Of a stretch of 64,000 nt of DNA, positions 51,599 to 58,711 are shown piece after piece. Source of the stretch: Aliisedimentitalea scapharcae (GTDB lineage Bacteria > Pseudomonadota > Alphaproteobacteria > Rhodobacterales > Rhodobacteraceae); the NCBI RefSeq assembly GCF_045277565.1, contig NZ_CP123584.1, positions 248,001 to 312,000 on the forward strand. Reading direction: 5' to 3'. Positions within the stretch are counted from its first letter, which is position 1. The number at the start of each line of letters is the position of its first letter. The position numbers and the translations under genes were made by a program. Below the pieces are notes generated by a model. It was not told the DNA's origin. It saw only the letters and a program-made list of their open reading frames with translations, and ran no database searches.

Positions 51599-52438
51599 TC
51601 AATCAGGCAATTTTGTCTCAGGCACTTTCAGGGCATCGGCCAACCGGGATTTTGCCGATCCGGGACGCAGCGGTTTGGGTTGGCTGTCAGACGGGGACCA
51701 TCCGGTCAGGCATATGACTTCGAACATCGCGGGAATGCGACCTTTGGCGGTGGCGAAATGTTCAAAATACAATCTGTTGGCCTCGTCAAACAGGGTACGG
51801 GTGGTGGGCTTGCGCAGCCGTGCCGACATGGCGTTGGTTTCGCCCATGTGGCGCAGGTCGTGCATCAGATGCCAAATGTCGCGGTATTCTGCGGTTAATG
51901 GTACCACGTCAGCCACAGGCAGATTCACCCCGGCGCGTTGCAGCAATCCACCCAGATCACGGATTTCCGCCATTGGCGCGACACGCGGTGAAAGCCCGCC
52001 AGACACGCGGGTCTCGGCTTCGGCCAGGACGGCGCGCAATTGGTGCAGGGTTTGCCCGCCCAAGGCTACAACCAGCAGCAGGCCGTCTTCTTTCAGCGCG
52101 CGACGGCATTGGATCAACTGGCCAACCGGGTCATTGGCCCAATGTAGCCCCATGGCGTGGATCACCAGATCGTATGAGCTTGGTTCCAGATCCAGCACGT
52201 CGTCATCCGGAACGATTGTGGCATTCGGAAAACCCGGGGCCCAGAAATCTGGGACTGGGGTCACAATCGCCGGGGTTGTAAAGATTCTGTTAACCATGGA
52301 GAGGCGATCCTGTACCTCGTCCAACGCTGTCTGATGCAGGAACAACGCGTCCGGGCGAATGCGGGCGCGGTGCGCGATCAGCGCAGTCCTGTCAAAAAGT
52401 GGGGCCTGATTCGGAGTCTGGTTCGGTGCTTGAGTCAT
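51599..52438 (-). CDS. SAM-dependent methyltransferase (BioC/NDUFAF5-like)
   Basis: A 279-residue protein with the methyltransferase order SYDLVIHAMGLHWANDPVGQLIQCRRALKEDGLLLVVALGG, which follows the class I motif, although the SAM glycine motif is weak here (TTPAIVTPVP...). FDRTALIAHRARI at the start and GLSPRVAPMAEIRDLGGLL later match the alphaproteobacterial relatives of NDUFAF5 that hydroxylate or methylate. The precise reaction is uncertain. It diverges from comF with 17 bases between the starts. Confidence 0.75.
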   Translation of the reverse strand: MTQAPNQTPNQAPLFDRTALIAHRARIRPDALFLHQTALDEVQDRLSMVNRIFTTPAIVTPVPDFWAPGFPNATIVPDDDVLDLEPSSYDLVIHAMGLHWANDPVGQLIQCRRALKEDGLLLVVALGGQTLHQLRAVLAEAETRVSGGLSPRVAPMAEIRDLGGLLQRAGVNLPVADVVPLTAEYRDIWHLMHDLRHMGETNAMSARLRKPTTRTLFDEANRLYFEHFATAKGRIPAMFEVICLTGWSPSDSQPKPLRPGSAKSRLADALKVPETKLPD

Positions 52439-52455
52439 GGGGGCTAACTAAAGAG

Positions 52456-53184
52456 ATGTGGTCCGGTTTTCAAACAGCAGTTCGTCTCGTCTATCCGTCG
52501 CGATGCCTGGGGTGTGGTGATATGGTCGACAGCGACTTTGGCCTATGCGGGCCGTGCTGGCGGGATACGCCATTTGTGTCAGGCACGGTATGCGAAGCCT
52601 GCGGAACCCCGGTGATGGGTGCCCCGGACGGATTTCGGATCGAATGTGATGATTGTATGGAACGGCCGCGCCCGTGGAACATGGGGCGGTCGGCGCTGGT
52701 CTATGAAGGGCGGGCGCGCAAGTTGGTGTTGGCGTTGAAACATGGTGATCGGCCTGAAATCGCCCGTCCGGCGGCGCTGTGGATGGCCCGGGCGGCGAAA
52801 CCCTTCCTGCGACCGAACCTTTTGATTGCGCCGGTGCCGTTGCATTGGACCAGGCTGGTCCAGCGTCGCTATAATCAGGCGGCGCTGTTGGCGCAGGCGT
52901 TGGCTGATGAAACCGGTTTGAGCTGGTGTCCGGATCTGTTGGTTCGAACTCGTCGTACCCCGATGCTGGACCACAAGGGCGTAGATCAGCGGTTCGCAAC
53001 GCTAACCGATGCCATTACAGATCATCGCAAGCGACGACACAGGATGGCAGCCCGCGATATTGTGTTGGTGGATGATGTGATGACATCAGGCGCAACGCTG
53101 ACCGCCTGCGCCAACGCCTGTTTGCAGGCAGGCGCACGTGAGGTGTTTGTCATCACTTTGGCGCGGGCCTGTCGGGACCGATAG
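52456..53184 (+). CDS. comF: ComF family protein (phosphoribosyltransferase fold)
   Basis: A 242-residue protein. The N-terminal zinc-finger-like part has CLGCGDMVDSDFGLCGPCW and CEACGTPV; the C-terminal half is a PRTase fold with APVPLHWTRLVQRRYNQAALLAQALADETG and the PRPP motif IVLVDDVMTSGATL. ComF is linked to DNA uptake in competent bacteria, but in many alphaproteobacteria only the fold is conserved. The ATG at 52456 gives MWSGFQTAVRLVYP; upstream in-frame codons lie opposite the methyltransferase start. Confidence 0.87.
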   Translation: MWSGFQTAVRLVYPSRCLGCGDMVDSDFGLCGPCWRDTPFVSGTVCEACGTPVMGAPDGFRIECDDCMERPRPWNMGRSALVYEGRARKLVLALKHGDRPEIARPAALWMARAAKPFLRPNLLIAPVPLHWTRLVQRRYNQAALLAQALADETGLSWCPDLLVRTRRTPMLDHKGVDQRFATLTDAITDHRKRRHRMAARDIVLVDDVMTSGATLTACANACLQAGAREVFVITLARACRDR

Positions 53185-53317
53185 ATTGCTGAGTTCCAGG
53201 CCCAACCGACGCATATAACGGAAAGGAGACAATCACCTTGTCGTGAAATGGTGGTGACAGTTGCAATGACTCCCTAAATCGCTCAAAACATCATCAAACC
53301 CGAATAGGAGCCACCGC

Positions 53318-53575
53318 ATGAAGCCGGTTGAAATCTATACATCGCCCCTGTGTGGCTTCTGCCATGCCGCCAAACGACTGTTGAATCAAAAGGGCGTAGA
53401 GTTCTCGGAAATCGACGTGCTGGTACATCCCAAGCGCAAAGCCGAGATGATCGACCGTGCCAATGGTGGGCGTACAGTACCGCAGATTTTCATCGGGGAA
53501 ACCCATGTGGGCGGCTGTGACGACCTGTTTGCACTTGAAAATGCGGGCAAGCTTGACCCGCTGTTGGCGGCCTGA
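53318..53575 (+). CDS. grxC: glutaredoxin 3
   Basis: An 85-residue glutaredoxin. VEIYTSPLCGFCHAAKRLLNQKGVEFSEIDVLVHPKR has the active site C-G-F-C in place of the usual C-P-Y-C; GGRTVPQIFIGETHVGGCDDLFALENAGKLD contains the TVP and GG glutathione-binding motifs. Reduces disulfides with glutathione. AGGAG precedes the ATG. It is four bases before the amidase. Confidence 0.93.
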   Translation: MKPVEIYTSPLCGFCHAAKRLLNQKGVEFSEIDVLVHPKRKAEMIDRANGGRTVPQIFIGETHVGGCDDLFALENAGKLDPLLAA

Positions 53576-53578
53576 TTG

Positions 53579-54409
53579 ATGCGGACCGCGCTGCTTCAGC
53601 TGACCTCTTCGGATGACCCGGTCGAGAACCTGGCTACGGTCACTGACATGATCAACACGGCTGTTGCGGGCGGTGCCGAATTTGTGCTGACCCCGGAAGT
53701 CACCAATTGTCTGTCCACATCGCGACGCCATCAAAAGGCGGTGCTTTGTCACGAAGAGGACGACCCGACTCTGGCCGCATTGCGCCAGGAGGCGGCGCGC
53801 CACGGAATATGGCTGTTGTTGGGGTCGCTGGGGATCAAGACCCACGATGACGATGGGCGCTTTGCAAATCGACAGTTCCTGATAGCCCCCGACGGCGAAA
53901 TCGCAGCACGATACGACAAGATCCACATGTTCGATGTTCAGGTGTCCCCCGAAGAGACATATCGAGAATCAGATGGCTATCGCCCGGGGACACATGCAGT
54001 GGTGGCTGAAACGCCTTTTGCCTGCATTGGCATGACCATTTGCTATGACGTGCGTTTCCCGCGTCTGCACCGGGCCCTGGCGCAGAGTGGCGCACAGATT
54101 CTGACTGCACCCGCAGCGTTTTCCTATGTTACGGGCGCGGCGCATTGGCATGCACTGTTGCGGGCGCGGGCAATTGAGACCGGGTGTTTCATCCTGGCCC
54201 CGGCTCAGACGGGGAAACACAAATCCAGCCGAGGCCAAAGCCGCCAAACCTATGGTCATAGCCTGGTTGTGGCACCCTGGGGCGATATTTTGTTGGACGC
54301 TGGTGAAGACCCGGGCGTGAGTTTCGTTGATCTGGACATGGGTTTGGTGGCACAAGCACGCAAACGCGTACCTTCACTGACCCACGATCGTGAATTTGAC
54401 GGACCCTGA
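53579..54409 (+). CDS. carbon-nitrogen hydrolase (nitrilase superfamily, Nit2-like)
   Basis: A 276-residue amidase with the Glu-Lys-Cys triad: FVLTPEVTN (Glu), YDKIHMFDV (Lys), and MTICYDVRFPRL (Cys). The order and length match Nit2/deaminated glutathione amidase, which hydrolyses amides formed from glutathione by transaminases. The neighbour grxC supports a glutathione link, but this remains inference. The ATG at 53579 follows the grxC stop by three bases. The MarR gene comes 12 bases after. Confidence 0.88.
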   Translation: MRTALLQLTSSDDPVENLATVTDMINTAVAGGAEFVLTPEVTNCLSTSRRHQKAVLCHEEDDPTLAALRQEAARHGIWLLLGSLGIKTHDDDGRFANRQFLIAPDGEIAARYDKIHMFDVQVSPEETYRESDGYRPGTHAVVAETPFACIGMTICYDVRFPRLHRALAQSGAQILTAPAAFSYVTGAAHWHALLRARAIETGCFILAPAQTGKHKSSRGQSRQTYGHSLVVAPWGDILLDAGEDPGVSFVDLDMGLVAQARKRVPSLTHDREFDGP

Positions 54410-54421
54410 AACGGACCCGAA

Positions 54422-54862
54422 ATGGATGACAACAACGCATTGGCTGTTTCGCTGTTCAGCGAAATTCTTATGGCGGACCAGCTTGCCCGGTCTCGCCTAA
54501 CTCGTGCGTTGCCGCGCGGCATGGAACTGTCGCATTTTTCGGTGCTGAATCATTTGGTTCGGGTAGGGTTGGAACGGACGCCCGCGCAATTGGCCAAGAC
54601 GTTCCACGTCACCCGTGGGGCAATGACCAATACGTTGGGCAAGCTCGAGATGGCCGGGTATATCCATATTCGCCCGGATTGGGACGATGCCCGACGCAAG
54701 ATGGTTGCCATCAGCCCGGCAGGGCGAAACGCGCGGGATGCAGCTATCGCCGGAATCGCGCCAATCATTTCCGAAGTGGTTGCCGAATTGGGTCAGGAGC
54801 GGGTCAAGGCAACATTGCCCATCCTGCGCGAACTGCGGACCAAGTTGGAAAATGACGGTTAG
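54422..54862 (+). CDS. MarR-family transcriptional regulator
   Basis: A 146-residue winged-helix protein. The core is MELSHFSVLNHLVRVGLERTPAQLAKTFHVTRGAMTNTLGKLEMAGYIHIRPDWDDARRKMVAISPAGR, with the recognition helix TRGAMTNTLGKL and the wing RPDWDDARRKMV. MarR regulators often sense phenolics or oxidants and repress nearby genes. It is probably co-transcribed with grxC and the amidase. An inverted repeat operator is not evident upstream. Confidence 0.9.
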   Translation: MDDNNALAVSLFSEILMADQLARSRLTRALPRGMELSHFSVLNHLVRVGLERTPAQLAKTFHVTRGAMTNTLGKLEMAGYIHIRPDWDDARRKMVAISPAGRNARDAAIAGIAPIISEVVAELGQERVKATLPILRELRTKLENDG

Positions 54863-55350
54863 GGCGTGATCGCCTGATCCAGGGTACTGTGATGGATGGT
54901 CATGCAGCCCAGGTGACAACCGAAATGAAAAACGGGACGTCTATCCCCAAACGTCCCGTTCTTCGCTCCAAAATGCCCCGTGAGTGTATTTTGGCTTTTG
55001 GATAAACCCAGCTCTTGAGGAACATGGGGTATTACTCACTCGGTGAAGACCTCTCGGTCTGCTTTTGTGGCGTTGGCCGTTCCGCCTGTCCACCTACTCA
55101 AACTAGCAACTACAGCAATCGGCTCAACTGTGCATTAGGATCTAATCCTATACGAAAGGATAGATAATGTGACGCCAACTGGCGTCACACTGTTTCGAGG
55201 ATACTTGGAAGATCAAGAAAAAAGCGTTAATAAATAGTAATTTAAGCCGCAAAAAGAGGGTGACGCTAGTTAGGTTCACATGAATGACCTTACTTGGCGT
55301 CACCTTGTTGTCTGGAACGGGTTGGCTTTACGCACCCACGGCAAATCTCA
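54863..55350. other. 488-base hairpin-rich noncoding region
   Basis: No credible ORF. I read a minus-strand terminator (54922-54960), stem CCAAAAT/ATTTTGG (54968-54994), AGACC/GGTCT (55047-55060), TAGGAT/ATCCTA (55136-55150), 22-base inverted repeat TGTGACGCCA-AC-TGGCGTCACA (55168-55189), and GGTGACGC/GCGTCACC (55259-55304). TGGCGTCAC followed by TGTT occurs twice, about 115 bases apart. This resembles a small RNA or repeat region. Confidence 0.6.
54922..54960 (-). terminator. minus-strand intrinsic terminator in the marR-ubiG gap
   Basis: On the minus strand: AACGGGACGT, 10-base loop, ACGTCCCGTT, then TTTC and TTTC. The T run is on the minus side, so a transcript coming from the right (ubiG read-through or a small RNA) would end here, about 390 bases after the ubiG stop. 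Confidence 0.75.
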
Positions 55351-56097
55351 TCAAAGTGGTTTGGTGCTGGCAGTAACGTAATTGACGCTCAGGTCGCGAT
55401 CGGAAATCGACCAGCTCCAGGCCAATGGGTTGAAAACGAACCCCTTGCGATCCACCGGCGTCAGCCCAGATGTGCTCAACAATTCGAACAGTTCATCGGG
55501 AGTGATGAATTTGGACCATTCATGGGTGCCACGGGGCAGCCAACGCATCACGACTTCGGCTCCGACGATCGCCACGGCAAAGCTTTTGGGATTGCGGTTG
55601 ATGGTGGAACAGATCTGTAAGCCACCGGGTTTCAACAAACGCCGCGTCGCAGTCAGAAATTCCAGTGGATCGGCCACATGTTCGACAACTTCCATGTTCA
55701 GAACAACGTCGAATTGCTCGCCCGCGTCTGCCATGGCTTCGGCAGTTGTGTGGCGGTAATCAATCTCCAACCCGGATTGCTCAGCATGGACACGGGCCAC
55801 AGGCAGGTTGCCCTCGGCCGCATCGGCACCGACAACAGTGGCACCCAGGCGGGCCATCGGTTCGGACAACAATCCACCGCCGCAACCGATGTCGAGCAAT
55901 CGTAGGCCCTGAAATGGCTGGGGCGACTTGAGGTCGCGGTCAAATTCCCCTGCGATCTGAGTGGTGATATAGTCCAGACGACAAGGATTGAGCATGTGCA
56001 GCGGCTTGAATTTGCCCTCGGGATCCCACCATTCGGCGGCCATCGCCTCGAATTTGGCGATCTCGGATGGGTCAACGGTGGATTGAGGCGCTTGCAT
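55351..56097 (-). CDS. ubiG: ubiquinone biosynthesis O-methyltransferase UbiG
   Basis: A 248-residue SAM methyltransferase doing both O-methylations in ubiquinone synthesis. The start FEAMAAEWWDPEGKFKPLHMLNPCRLDYI and LLDIGCGGGLLSEPMARLGATVVGAD (SAM motif I), QFDVVLNMEVVEHVADP and WSKFITPDELFELL are typical. The length is normal. It diverges from pip, and its 3' side is the hairpin-rich gap. Confidence 0.95.
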   Translation of the reverse strand: MQAPQSTVDPSEIAKFEAMAAEWWDPEGKFKPLHMLNPCRLDYITTQIAGEFDRDLKSPQPFQGLRLLDIGCGGGLLSEPMARLGATVVGADAAEGNLPVARVHAEQSGLEIDYRHTTAEAMADAGEQFDVVLNMEVVEHVADPLEFLTATRRLLKPGGLQICSTINRNPKSFAVAIVGAEVVMRWLPRGTHEWSKFITPDELFELLSTSGLTPVDRKGFVFNPLAWSWSISDRDLSVNYVTASTKPL

Positions 56098-56147
56098 TCC
56101 TGTCTCCGTATGCTCTTTTACCAGTCAGTGATTAATATAGGCCTGTA

Positions 56148-57125
56148 ATGGACAAATACCCGGATCAAAAGCGCGCAGTGCAATATTTGTACCCGCCGAT
56201 CGAACCCTTTGATCAGCGTATGCTGGATGTAGGCCAGGGTCATCGAATCTATGTCGAGCAGAATGGGAACCCAAACGGGGTCCCTGTTGTTGTGTGTCAT
56301 GGCGGACCGGGTGGTGGGTGTAGCCCAGCGATGCGGCGGTATTTTGACCCGGCGGTTTACCGGGTGATTCTGTTTGATCAAAGGGGCTGCGGTCGGTCGC
56401 GTCCCCATGCAGCCTGCGAGGACAATACCACCTGGCATCTGATCGCCGACATGGAAAAAATCCGGCAGGGTCTGGAAATCGACAGTTGGATGGTGTTTGG
56501 CGGCAGTTGGGGCGCAACCCTGTCGCTGCTCTATGCCCAGACGCACCCGGATCGGACCAACCATCTGATCCTGCGTGGTGTGTTTCTAATGACCAAAACA
56601 GAACTGGAGTGGTTCTATGGCGGAGGAGCTGGCAAATTCTGGCCCGAGCCATGGGCCCGTTTTGTATCGTTGATTCCCGAAAATGAACGCGACGATCTGA
56701 TCGGGGCCTATCACAAACGGCTGTTCTCGGGCGACCGCGCCGAAGAAATCAGCCATGGTCGTGCCTGGTCCAACTGGGAAAACGCGTTGGCGTCGATTCA
56801 TTCGAATGGGGTCGTGGGTGAAACGCCAGGAGAATATGCCCGCGCGTTCGCCCGGCTCGAAAATCACTACTTTCTGAACGATGGTTTTTTGGAATTCGAC
56901 GGACAGATACTGGCCAACATGGCGCGAATCTCGCATATTCCCGGAGTTATTGTTCAGGGACGCTATGATATGATCTGCCCGCCCTCATCGGCCTGGAAGC
57001 TGAACGAGCTGTGGCCCGCCGCTGATCTGCGGATGGTGCGCAATGCAGGTCACGCCATGTCAGAGCCAGGAATAAGCGCCGAACTGGTACGGGCAATGGA
57101 TCGGATTGCCGAGGAGATGCAATGA
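56148..57125 (+). CDS. pip: proline iminopeptidase
   Basis: A 325-residue alpha/beta hydrolase. VVVCHGGPGGGCSPAMRRYFDPAVYRVILFDQRGCGRSRPHA is the oxyanion region, FGGSWGATLSLLYAQTHP has the nucleophile serine (G-G-S-W-G), and VIVQGRYDMICPP plus GHAMSEPGI supply the acid and histidine. It removes N-terminal proline from peptides in the cytoplasm. The last four bases overlap the SBP gene. Confidence 0.94.
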   Translation: MDKYPDQKRAVQYLYPPIEPFDQRMLDVGQGHRIYVEQNGNPNGVPVVVCHGGPGGGCSPAMRRYFDPAVYRVILFDQRGCGRSRPHAACEDNTTWHLIADMEKIRQGLEIDSWMVFGGSWGATLSLLYAQTHPDRTNHLILRGVFLMTKTELEWFYGGGAGKFWPEPWARFVSLIPENERDDLIGAYHKRLFSGDRAEEISHGRAWSNWENALASIHSNGVVGETPGEYARAFARLENHYFLNDGFLEFDGQILANMARISHIPGVIVQGRYDMICPPSSAWKLNELWPAADLRMVRNAGHAMSEPGISAELVRAMDRIAEEMQ

Positions 57126-57964
57126 CCCGGATCGACCGACGTGCGTTATTCACTTCTGGTGCGGCCGCGGCCTTGCTGGCGGCAACGGGCACGTCCGTAA
57201 CAGCGGCGCCTCGCCGTGGTGGGGTGCTGCGTTTGGCAGTGCCGCGGGATGGCAAGATGCTCGAATCCGTGGCCCGCGGTGCGGTCTATGACACGTTGAC
57301 CGAAATCGGCCCGGATGGCGTTCTAAAGGGTGAATTGGCGACCAGTTGGCGTAGCAGCCCGGATGCGCGGGTTTGGCATTTTCAGTTGCGCGACGAAGTA
57401 CCGTTTCACGATGGCGCGGTGCTCAACGCCGAGGATGTGGCTGCGTCCTTGCGGGCGCATGATTTCCCCGATGGATGCCTAGGAATCAAGGTAATCGGCA
57501 CGACACAATTGCAGTTGGAGCTGGTCAAACCGAATTCGGATCTGCCCTACCTGTTGGCTGACCCCAAATTGATCATCGCCCGTGCGGGCCAGATTGGGGC
57601 ACCGTTGAATGCGGCCATCGGAACCGGGGTTTATCAGGTGTCTCAGGCGCAGGAGGGTCGTCATTTCAGCGCGATCCGCTTGGCGCAGCATTTCAAGGAC
57701 GGGCAGGCCGGATGGGTCGACAGGGTCGAAGTCATAACCATCCCCGATGCGTCTGTGCGCGCCGAAGCGCTGCGCGATGGATATGTCGATATTGCCGCCC
57801 TTCCAGAACCCAAAGGCCTGTTGCACCGCGGTGAGTTCACCTATCACCCGTCGGCCCACGATATGGCGCTGGCGACGCACGCCGGTGTCGGTCTGCCGCG
57901 CCGCATCGGAGCCAGGGCTCCAATGGATGATGGCCGAATCGTCCAGCGGTGGTGGGTGGCATGA
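57122..57964 (+). CDS. internally shortened SBP_bac_5-like solute-binding protein
   Basis: A 280-residue protein with a Tat-like signal (IDRRALFTSGAAAALLAATG). GVLRLAVPRDGKMLESVARGAVYDTLTEIGPDGVLKGELATSW is the N-terminal lobe of peptide/nickel type binding proteins; the next 150 residues contain PFHDGAVLNAEDVAASL. Normal members are about 500 residues. The last residues MDDGRIVQRWWVA resemble the family's extreme C-terminus, so the middle and the second lobe seem to be missing. Transport function is doubtful. It overlaps pip by four bases. Confidence 0.75.
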   Translation: MTRIDRRALFTSGAAAALLAATGTSVTAAPRRGGVLRLAVPRDGKMLESVARGAVYDTLTEIGPDGVLKGELATSWRSSPDARVWHFQLRDEVPFHDGAVLNAEDVAASLRAHDFPDGCLGIKVIGTTQLQLELVKPNSDLPYLLADPKLIIARAGQIGAPLNAAIGTGVYQVSQAQEGRHFSAIRLAQHFKDGQAGWVDRVEVITIPDASVRAEALRDGYVDIAALPEPKGLLHRGEFTYHPSAHDMALATHAGVGLPRRIGARAPMDDGRIVQRWWVA

Positions 57965-57997
57965 AAACGGATATTGAGTGAACGACAAAGTCAGGAC

Positions 57998-58026
57998 TTG
58001 AAGTATCGGGAGTTGCGGCGTATATG
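57998..58026 (+). promoter_or_regulatory. promoter of the rimP-nusA-infB operon
   Basis: TTGAAG (57998-58003), a 17-base spacer, and TATATG (58021-58026). Four of six bases match at both boxes. Transcription would start near 58033, giving an approximately 88-base leader before rimP. Confidence 0.55.
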
Positions 58027-58081
58027 CCTCTCTCAACAGCGGCGCGTCGGGCACCAACCCGGGGTTCCACCGGATAGTTTC

Positions 58082-58104
58082 ACGGGCCGCGCGCCCGTTT
58101 TTTT
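58082..58104 (+). terminator. terminator in the rimP leader (possible attenuator)
   Basis: Stem ACGGGC (58082-58087) and GCCCGT (58093-58098), five-base loop, then seven Ts (58098-58104). It lies 17 bases before the rimP ATG and after the likely promoter, so it would stop most transcripts unless attenuation or antitermination operates; it may otherwise serve upstream genes. Confidence 0.8.
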
Positions 58105-58120
58105 GTGTTTGGACGACCTG

Positions 58121-58711
58121 ATGACCAACGACCTGATCGCCAAGGCAGCCATTGATCGCCGCATGGCCGAAATCATCACTCCGGTGATCGAGGATCTCGG
58201 CTTTGAACTGGTGCGCGTTCGGCTGATGTCTGGCAAGACTTCGACGCTGCAAATCATGGCTGACAAAGCGGACGGTGGAATCGAGGTCGATGACTGCGCC
58301 GAGATTTCCAACGCCGTCAGCGCGGTTCTGGATGTCGAAGACCCGATTCTGGATGCCTATACACTCGAAGTGTCCAGCCCCGGGATTGACCGGCCTTTGA
58401 CACGGCTCAAGGACTTTGAGGCATTCGAAGGTTATGAAGCGAAGCTGGAAACAGACGAGTTGATCGATGGGCGTCGCCGGTTCAAGGGAGAACTGGCCGG
58501 GATCGAAGGCGAAGACGTGCTGATCAATATCGAAGATCAGGGTGAGACCGTGACCATTGGTCTGCAATTTGATTGGCTGAGCGACGCCAAGCTGGTGCTG
58601 ACCGACGACCTGATCAAGGAAATGCTACGCCAGCGCAAAGATGCTGGCGACCTGAACGAAGACCAATTCGACGAGATCGAGACCGAAGGGTCCGAAGAGG
58701 AGACGAAGTAA
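58121..58711 (+). CDS. rimP: ribosome maturation factor RimP
   Basis: A 196-residue protein needed for 30S maturation. MAEIITPVIEDLGFELVRVRLMSGKTSTLQIMADKADGGIEVDDCAEISNAVSAVLD and DAYTLEVSSPGIDRPLTRLKDFEAFEGYEAKLE are the two family blocks. The tail is acidic (EIETEGSEEETK). The ATG at 58121 gives the family start; codons upstream to 57974 lie in the leader. The last A of its TAA is the first of the nusA ATG. Confidence 0.95.
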   Translation: MTNDLIAKAAIDRRMAEIITPVIEDLGFELVRVRLMSGKTSTLQIMADKADGGIEVDDCAEISNAVSAVLDVEDPILDAYTLEVSSPGIDRPLTRLKDFEAFEGYEAKLETDELIDGRRRFKGELAGIEGEDVLINIEDQGETVTIGLQFDWLSDAKLVLTDDLIKEMLRQRKDAGDLNEDQFDEIETEGSEEETK

